A stretch of DNA of 64,000 nt, taken from assembly GCA_037447655.1 (NCBI GenBank), contig JBBHKE010003326.1, positions 1 through 64,000 of the forward strand, given 5' to 3'. Made by a program: the position numbers and the translations under genes. Under the pieces are notes generated by a model. The model worked only from the letters and a program-made list of their open reading frames with translations, made no database searches and was not told the DNA's origin. The stretch is from Zygnema cylindricum (lineage: Eukaryota; Streptophyta; Zygnematophyceae; Zygnematales; Zygnemataceae). Shown here in pieces: positions 56,411 to 64,000 of this stretch; position 1 is the first letter of the stretch, and each line of letters begins with the position of its first letter.

Positions 56411-57236
56411 GCTGTCATGCCGCATTGTGTCGGCTGCTCGCGCGCACGTTATCATGCACGCACGCGCGGTATTTTGCACGCACGCGCAGTATTTCTCACG
56501 CACGAGCAGTATTTCTCACGCACGCGCGGTATTCTGTACGCACGCGCGGTATTTTGTATGCACGTGCAGTTTAAGGCACGCGCGCGCAGTTTTATGCATG
56601 CACGCGCGGTTTAATGCATGCACGCAAGATGTTCGCACGCATATATAAGTTTCGTTCTCACGTGCGATTTAATTCCGATTCATATTTTTAGGTTTCATTG
56701 AGTAGTACTAATTTCGTGCGATATGTTTCATTTCGTGCGTAGGTACACGATTTTCGAAGTTGGATGCGAAACATTGTTTGGGCGACGTGACGCGATTTCA
56801 AGTATTTCGTGTTGTTCTTTGGTCTAAAATAGACCGCAGAAGCGACCCAAACTATCATGCAAAAAGCTAAGCCAAAAATAGGTCGACGAACAATCATTTG
56901 AAATGCATCCTCCATTTAACATACAACAACATTTAAGGTTTCATGGAATAATCAACATAAATAAACCCTATGACAACATCTAAGGTTTGATGGAATAATC
57001 GACATAAACAAACCCTAGGACAAATGCATAAACAATGCATATCAAACATATATAAAATAACATAAATAAATAATAAAAAAAAGAGTGCAATCTCACATAA
57101 ATATTAGATAAACAAAAGTATATCAATAAACATATTACTCAAATGCATGACCTAATCGGCAACCCTAAAAGTCTACATCTTCGGTCCCCACTTTACTAAC
57201 CAGCATTGATTATTAATTCCTAACAAAGCTCATTCC

Positions 57237-57244
57237 TATATATA
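57237..57244 (-). promoter_or_regulatory. TATA box in LTR G
   Basis: TATATATAG on the minus strand, about 865 bp into the LTR; the identical copy in the other LTR is at 59536-59543. Confidence 0.5.
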
Positions 57245-58110
57245 CACTTGTGAGCTGTCAATGAATCACTAAGTGTCAAAATAACCAACATACATTACGT
57301 ATCTGTCACAATATCCTATTTAATCATAATTAAACTGCTATTAAGAATAAACTAATCGTAAGCGTACACCTGAGAGTCAAGCAATCGTAAGCGTACACTT
57401 GTCTATAAATACGACACATAAATACACAATTTAAAGTGTCTAAACCCTAAATGATCACGTAAATAAAACCTGTCATATTCAACACTAATTAATTAATGCG
57501 CAAAAGACAAAACATTGTTGCTCCAAATATTTACACCGACGCGTCCGCAAAATACGCGTCATAAACGACAACTCGCTTAGTCACTTGTAGATAAATCCAC
57601 TTAGTGAACCGACATCGTATATGTACGGTCCACCAGATAATGCGTCATAAAAACAATGTGATCTCTTGAAAAATATCGGCGGCCTTTGTCCGCCGTCCGT
57701 AACTCTTATTTGGCACCGTCGATGTCGTGCCGCGTGGACACAAAAACCAAACAAAAATTCCACTTGTCAACAATATCGTACAGCCGAATTTATTTCCGTA
57801 CCGAGACCACGTACTATGTCATAAATTCCGCCGGTCAAAACTAAAGTACACCTGTCGCATTTTGATTTGTACGGTTGGCGTACATTTTCAAATACTTCGA
57901 ATATTTCAAATCATCGTCGGATCGCTTCGCGATCCGCCGTCCATTTCTTAGCGCATTCCGCGCCACTCAGTTTGTTCTTTATGTCCATTTAATTTCACTC
58001 GCAGACTTACTCCCCCGATCCACAAATCTCTTCAAATCTCCACAGTATATCAAGTAAATATATATGCACGCGCACGCATGTACGAAACTGAATCTTCCCA
58101 AAAACCAACA

Positions 58111-59108
58111 CTCCCCAGAAGATTTAGTTTCGTAAATCCATGACGCCACGTCATCATCTGTCACACTCCATAGATTTACGTCATCAGCTGTCACCACTGT
58201 CACCTCCTGCTGTCTCTTCCATCTGTATCCACCAAATGCCTCCGCCAGAAGTTTCCCACTTGTTCCACCATCGCTTCCGCTAACTCCACATACCATCCAA
58301 ATTTCATAATACATAATATATATATTTTCATTTTCTTTTCTCTTTTCTCAACAATATCTAAATCCGAAAATTTCCCATAAAAATACATAAATAATAAACT
58401 ATTTTCCGAAAATCAATTCTACCAATAATAAATAAAATTCCAACAAAAATTACCACATTTTCCTCTAACTACCATAAAAATTTCCAAAAATAAAACTTTC
58501 CAAATTTTCTAAATTTCGCAACCCGTGTACTTAATCCCACAAAATAAAACATTAAAAATAAAAGTAAATAAAATCTACATTCTCTATCCCAATTTTAAGC
58601 TCCATTAATGTTACATTTCCCAAAACTACCAACAATCCAAAAAATAAAATCTCATAACATCCCATAATTATAGATCCACAAATTCGGATCTTTCACCAAA
58701 TGCCACATCTCCACCTTTTGGATCTCTCCCCCAAACGTCGAAACTCCTCTTTCCACATCTCTCCACTAAATGTCAAATCTCCACTAATGTCAAAACTTCG
58801 TATTCCACATTTCGAAATGCTTCATCAAAAATAAACATGTATTTTCCAAAAATAAAATATCATTTCTCAAAATAAATCATTTTCATTGAGGGTAGACATT
58901 TCGGCACTGTCACTAAGTTAACCCTTGGGGCGATGCAAGATTAAACTCGGCACATACCAACACTATGATAAGGCCGATCTCATGGGTACACAGACACCAT
59001 TACTGCAATACAACCAGCAAGGACAATATTAACCCGCTACAATGCGTGTGACAAAAACCTACATCGACTTAACCTAACATATGATAGATGGGTTGTGGGC
59101 CCATAACC
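58111..59108 (-). other. Interior of G, non-coding
   Basis: 998 bp between the LTRs. The purine-containing TCTTCTGGGGAG abuts the 3' LTR at 58110, and GGTTATGGGCCCAC (59095-59108) abuts the 5' LTR. A/C-rich plus strand, no supported frame. Confidence 0.8.
59095..59108 (-). other. Primer-binding site of G: half-tRNA-iMet type
   Basis: GGTTATGGGCCCAC on the minus strand directly follows the 5' LTR. It is complementary to the anticodon arm of initiator tRNA-Met, as in A and D. Confidence 0.85.
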
Positions 59109-61252
59109 TGTTGTTCTTTGGTCTAAAATAGACCGCAGAAGCGACCCAAACTATCATGCAAAAAGCTAAGCCAAAAATAGGTCGACGAACAATCATTTGA
59201 AATGCATCCTCCATTTAACATACAACAACATTTAAGGTTTCATGGAATAATCAACATAAATAAACCCTATGACAACATCTAAGGTTTGATGGAATAATCG
59301 ACATAAACAAACCCTAGGACAAATGCATAAACAATGCATATCAAACATATATAAAATAACATAAATAAATAATAAAAAAAAGAGTGCAATCTCACATAAA
59401 TATTAGATAAACAAAAGTATATCAATAAACATATTACTCAAATGCATGACCTAATCGGCAACCCTAAAAGTCTACATCTTCGGTCCCCACTTTACTAACC
59501 AGCATTGATTATTAATTCCTAACAAAGCTCATTCCTATATATACACTTGTGAGCTGTCAATGAATCACTAAGTGTCAAAATAACCAACATACATTACGTA
59601 TCTGTCACAATATCCTATTTAATCATAATTAAACTGCTATTAAGAATAAACTAATCGTAAGCGTACACCTGAGAGTCAAGCAATCGTAAGCGTACACTTG
59701 TCTATAAATACGACACATAAATACACAATTTAAAGTGTCTAAACCCTAAATGATCACGTAAATAAAACCTGTCATATTCAACACTAATTAATTAATGCGC
59801 AAAAGACAAAACATTGTTGCTCCAAATATTTACACCGACGCGTCCGCAAAATACGCGTCATAAACGACAACTCGCTTAGTCACTTGTAGATAAATCCACG
59901 TAGTGAACCGACATCGTATATGTACGGTCCACCAGATAATGCGTCATAAAAACAATGTGATCTCTTGAAAAATATCGGCGGCCTTTGTCCGCCGTCCGTA
60001 ACTCTTATTTGGCACCGTCGATGTCGTGCCGCGTGGACACAAAAACCAAACAAAAATTCCACTTGTCAACAATATCGTACAGCCGAATTTATTTCCGTAC
60101 CGAGACCACGTACTATGTCATAAATTCCGCCGGTCAAAACTAAAGTACACCTGTCGCATTTTGATTTGTACGGTTGGCGTACATTTTCAAATACTTCGAA
60201 TATTTCAAATCATCGTCGGATCGCTTCGCGATCCGCCGTCCATTTCTTAGCGCATTCCGCGCCACTCAGTTTGTTCTTTATGTCCATTTAATTTCACTCG
60301 CACACTTACTCCCCCGATCCACAAATCTCTTCAAATCTCCACAGTATATCAAGTAAATATATATGCACGCGCACGCATGTACGAAACTGAATCTTCCCAA
60401 AAACCAACATTTCGTGCTAGACCTTTTATTTCGTGCGATATGGTTCGTTTCGTGCGGTATGTTTCGTTTCGTGCGTATGCACGCGATTTTGGGAGTATCG
60501 ACGTGAAGTATCTTTTGGAGGCGTATCGCGATTTCCGGGCGACGCTTCGATACATATATTTATTTAAGTCGCGAACCCATGTAGGTTCGCGCACATGTAG
60601 TTAGGGAGGGTTTTTACCCTCGGACAGTGGATTTTGTCAGGCGTACGGCAAACGATGTTGGCCGCCTATTGGCCAACATCTAAAATAGTTTCATGCATGT
60701 GAAGTAGACTAGACGTAGGCTAATTTTGCTTAGGCCTAGCGTAGCTCTTACTTAGCCTAATTCTCAGACTTAGAGAATTTAGCTTTTGGACAAGAATTTT
60801 CTCTTGGCGGCGGAGCTTTTCTCTTGCTCTCTCTCTCACCGATTGCTCAAGTTTTTTCCTTTCTTTTGCTAGCTAGCTGTAGAGGCTAGATAGTTTACGT
60901 ACATTCTCTCTTGTAATTCTGCCCACGCTTTTAATCCACGCGGCTCAAAGCCAAGTCCGGAAGGTTTCCCTCCAACTTGTGTCATTTTTGGGAAGTGGTG
61001 GATTGGAGTTCGTGTGGAGAAGCATCCGGATCCGGCTGCCCTTCCCACGGACAGCTGAACGGTTTGGGTGTTTGTTTTTGTGTTGTTGGTATTTTCGGTT
61101 GGGAATGGAAGGGTGAATTTTGGCCGAATTTTGAGTTTTCCTTGTTTTTGGTTGGAATTATTTATTTTGCTTCGTTGCTTTCGTACGAGATAACTCTTGT
61201 AAAGAATACGTTGAAGACCCAAGAGCCTAGTGGCTACCTTGTGGCTTAGTAT

Positions 61253-61443
61253 AATTATTGGGTTCACTTCACTCTAGGGGAGTATTCTTTCCCTTCTTTC
61301 TTGGGTCATTTTCACCTTTGTTCCTTCTCATGGTGTATATATTTTATTGACTTTTCATATTTATTTCCGTTGTTGTATATGTTTGTGAGCATGACTTTGC
61401 TGGTTGTGATGCATGTTTGCTTGCTAGCTTCTCATGCACGACA
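61253..61443 (+). repeat. Repeat B2 of H
   Basis: 191 bp second copy of B1, ending GACA followed by the GTGA flank. It forms the right end of H. Confidence 0.9.
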
Positions 61444-61539
61444 GTGAGCGTGAGAATGAAAAATTGGTAACTGAAGAGCCAAAACAAATAATTTTGAGAG
61501 CTATTAGACATGTAAAAACAAGAGGTCACACATTGTCAA

Positions 61540-63305
61540 AGAGGAAGCATTCTTTCACCAAATCTTAAAATATGCTGGAAAAAGAAAACTTAATGTTGCA
61601 TAATTCTTTTTATAATTTCTTTTTAGAAAAAAAAGTATCCCCAATTCTTGTGCGCAAGTAATGATATAGAAAAAAATTTATATAGTAATGATACAATATA
61701 ATATACGAAGACATAGTAATGATGTCATGCCAAGGATCTAGCATTGGTATATTTTAATATCATTGCTTTTATTAAGTCATGTTAAACACTAAACTCCGAA
61801 TAATGATGACTTCTAAAAGAAAAATAGTGCAAAGATTGATTGAATGTTTATAACTTAAATTTTGGTCCGAATGGCATTGCTTATTATGAACAAAAAAGAT
61901 GGCGATAGTTAATGATTTAGCGAAAAAATATCATTAGCGTTGTTTCGTGTTCAAAGGGTCGACAAAACAAGGACCGCATTAATGCAAATAGGCGTTTTTT
62001 ATTTATTTTGGAAAAGTAAAAACGGGTGCGATAAATGATTCTTCAGGAGAAAAAGCAGTGCAAATTTTTGTATCATAGGCACAGATAGTACCAATAATTA
62101 AACTAATATCACAAATTACAATCGTCAATCACCAATCATCAAACATTAAATACCAAATACCTACACCTTTATCGATAAAGATCAAAATACGAATAACTAC
62201 AAAAATACACAATAACGATAATAACGTTTAAATTAACAAAACAATAGCAATTACATCGGTTTTTCGCTTCGTGTTTACTAGTATTTCCAACATCATGACT
62301 TTTTATTTTTGGTCTCTTCCATTTATGTGTTTATTTCTTTTCTGGCCTTTCGTGGCTTCACTTTCTTTAGCACATTTTCTCAAAATGATTTGGGGAAAAA
62401 ACTCACCCAGTTCGCATTCAATTGCATAAATGCTTGTATATTTTCCAATAAATTCTTTCGAATAAAATAGACCACAAAAAAAAATCAATATAAAAAAACA
62501 AAAACAAATTGTGGCTTTAACAATTGTATAAGAATTAAATTCAGCAAAATCACATTCAACAAGATCAAATACATAAAAAACAAACACAAAAAAAAGCAAA
62601 CACAAGAAGAAACGTACGGATACAAGTAAACTGGATAATCGTGTGTATTTGGATTCGCGTCGTCTCCGGCAATAGTCTAGTATATACTCCATCCGTAACA
62701 ATCGGGGTCGGTCCAAAAATATACTTTACTACACATAGAATGGAGTGGAAACGAATCCTATACGTTCCACTCTATTTTCATGGACCGTACTTTCGCCTTA
62801 AACAGAGATCGGAGATTCTCGCATCCGGGTACGACTCTTTGTCGTCTAGTGGTCACCTTATATTGTGCCTTTTGCCAGATTGAGATCCATGTTCCCATTG
62901 TTGCAGTTTGCGTGATTTGCTTTTTGCCGACGAGTTCCCTGGAAAATAATAAACAAATCGATTTAAAACGGATATAAACGGGCATAAAACAAAGAAAAAA
63001 CGGAAATAAGATAAATTGATGCTATGTTAATAAAAACAAGCGAAGGCACAAACAAGTAAAGAAGGAAATAGAAGAAATAAAAAACCGAAAATGAACACAA
63101 AATAAAACAAAAATAGAACAAATAGAAAACGAAAGTACAACGAATTAAAATGGACATTCTAATAAGTAAAGAAAATCAAAACGCAGATTGGAGGTGCTCA
63201 CTAAAATGAGAATGCATTTAGTCTTAAATTGAGCCGCAAATGATAAAACACACACAACACCCATCGAGCATTAGTTGTTCAATTGAAGATTAGTGTGGAA
63301 AACAA
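61540..63305. repeat. Segmental duplication, copy 2
   Basis: Parallel to 41880-43740 in the same orientation. The right break is at AAAACAATGTT, after which a pyrimidine-rich minisatellite replaces the sequence found in copy 1. Confidence 0.85.
62407..62938 (-). CDS. Two-exon gene of unknown function, copy 2 (partial)
   Basis: Paralogue of 42880-43383. Exon a, 62938-62618, lies between the acceptor ATTATTTTCCAG and the donor GTACGT, and reads TMGTWISIWQKAQYKVTTRR, PGCENLRSLFKAKVRSMKIE and YFWTDPDCYGWSIYW. Exon b ends at the donor GTGAGT (62407) and reads KYTSIYAIECELG. Its acceptor is altered relative to copy 1. Residue-level conservation with kept splice donors in two copies favours function at least until recently. 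The product is not recognised. Confidence 0.5.
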
Positions 63306-63789
63306 TGTTTACAATAACCTCCAACTCTACGATCTCCTCCCCCACCTCCAACTCTACGATCTCCCCCACCTCCAACTTTACGATCACCCCCACCTCCAAC
63401 TCTACGATCTCCTCCACCTCCAACTCTATGACCTCCTCCTCCTAGCGGTGCAGATTTGGGGTGTCTTGCACCCCAGAATCCTGCCAGGTCTGAGGCCGGA
63501 GTTTCAGGTCTCAAATGGAGCACCACCTGTACGTAAAAGTAGTGTAATTTCTAAAATTTTTGCACCATATTTGTATGCTTTAGTATCACATCAAGCTTCT
63601 AAACTTCTTACTTTTTAACATTGAAATGCTTAATTATGACTAGCTCCTTTATAATTTAATAGTTGTATGCTTGAGTATGAGATTGAGCTCCAATAATTTT
63701 TACAAAAATGCTTCTATGACATTTAACTTATTTGCAACTTAATCTTTCTATGCTTTTGTATAACATCGAGCTTCTTTGATATTTTCACT
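63306..63789. repeat. Pyrimidine-rich minisatellite and inverted duplicate
   Basis: 63313-63440 repeats CACCTCCAACTCTACGATC-type units of 18-24 bp. 63440-63760 is the reverse complement of 49907-50230, including GTGCAGATTTGGGGTGT and the GGTCTCAAATGGAGCACCAC block. Confidence 0.8.
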
Positions 63790-64000
63790 AATTAGGCAAT
63801 CAATGTGTGTGACCATCCGCATTTACTTTTTTTTCTTCTTTACCATGAGAGTTGAAGGATGACTGGAATCTTAATGTCATTTGGCTTTATTGACAAAAAA
63901 ATTGGGACATTGATGAACCATTTGTAATTGTGATGTTTTCTGGTTTCAAATCCACACCATTCAAAAGATTTCTATAACATGCTTCCCACAAGAAATATTG
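63790..64000 (+). repeat. Upstream flank of a second PR-1-like gene copy, cut by window end
   Basis: Matches 45346-45560 (AATTAGGCAATCA, TTGGGACATTGATGAACCAT, CCACACCATTCAAAAGAT, CATGCTTCCCACAAGAA). The coding exon would begin at about the window end, so whether this copy is intact cannot be seen. Confidence 0.75.

Larger units (their letters stand above)
56810..60409 (-). mobile_element. Young non-coding LTR element G nested in A2
   Basis: 3600 bp with two LTRs of 1301 bp (56810-58110 and 59109-60409) in which I found only two differences by eye (57601 and 58003). It is flanked by a perfect 5-bp duplication TTTCG (56805-56809, 60410-60414). Minus orientation: LTRs start TGTTGGTTTTTGGG, and the primer-binding site is the half-tRNA-iMet type. 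The interior is 998 bp with no open frame of note, so it is a non-autonomous LARD-like or TRIM-like element. The empty site in A1 reads AAGTATTTCGTGCTAG. It is probably served by the copia group of D, based on the shared priming site. Confidence 0.95.
56413..61252 (+). repeat. Repeat A2 of H, interrupted by element G
   Basis: Two parts, 56413-56809 and 60410-61252, rejoin to a copy of A1. Only two bases (GC) separate it from B1, forming the palindrome GACAGCTGTC. Confidence 0.9.
50573..61443 (+). mobile_element. Element H: gag-protease retroelement with split direct repeats
   Basis: Order: A1 (50573-51807), leader, Gag frame, protease frame, polyG/purine tract, B1 (56220-56410), A2 (56413-61252, interrupted by G), B2 (61253-61443). 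A1 and A2 are about 98-99 percent alike by eye and B1 and B2 about 96 percent. The outer ends are TGTC and GACA, flanked by GTGA on both sides (50569-50572, 61444-61447). No RT, RNase H, integrase or tyrosine recombinase frame was found. The arrangement equals the split direct repeats of PAT- and Ngaro-type DIRS elements, but a two-LTR circle opened inside one LTR would also produce it. The coding frames are intact, so the element is not old. Confidence 0.8.

Overview
The window looks like repeat-dominated nuclear DNA of a plant or close relative. I see no operons, no ribosomal or tRNA genes and no intact ordinary host gene. Supporting a plant: many Ty1/copia retrotransposons, primer-binding sites matching the anticodon arm of initiator tRNA-Met, and a broken PR-1 (CAP family) defence gene with an intron. 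Sequence is AT-rich, yet CpG dinucleotides look common even inside the transposons. I cannot name the species.

Layout. (1) 1.6-15.7 kb is a nest of copia elements. An old minus-strand element B (LTR pieces, RT/RNase H remnant) has a gag-only element A (2511-6990) inside its LTR with a perfect 5-bp target duplication. Next to it lies a full-length but decayed plus-strand copia D (8439-14747). (2) 15.7-32.5 kb holds small inverted-repeat elements (families M1 and M2), copia remnants E and I, an intact protease-integrase reading frame without RT (F, 24391-26298), and foldback elements built of 62-bp tandem repeats. One foldback is a palindrome of about 1.3 kb and another is cut by a 10-N assembly gap. 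(3) 32.5-36.5 kb contains LTRs related to A and B plus rearranged copia RT/RNase H. (4) 36.5-50.6 kb is the least transposon-like part: a 75-bp minisatellite, a long hairpin, inverted repeats, a two-exon gene of unknown function (minus strand), a LINE-like tail and the PR-1 pseudogene. (5) 50573-61443 is element H: an intact two-knuckle Gag frame and a retropepsin frame but no RT or integrase, arranged as A1 - coding - B1 - A2 - B2 (split direct repeats). A very young non-coding LTR element G (56810-60409) sits inside repeat A2. (6) 61.4-64 kb is a second copy of the unknown gene and of the 5' flank of the PR-1 gene, so this host block is duplicated.

How parts relate. A, D and G carry the same unusual primer-binding site, so gag-only A and non-coding G could have been copied by machinery from autonomous D-like relatives. 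LTRs of A, B, C, D and K all carry a tRNA-like module in antisense. H is different: its putative primer-binding site is a 17-nt perfect complement of its own repeat, suggesting self-priming, and its repeat order resembles tyrosine-recombinase retrotransposons or a permuted two-LTR circle. H is the best candidate for something undescribed.
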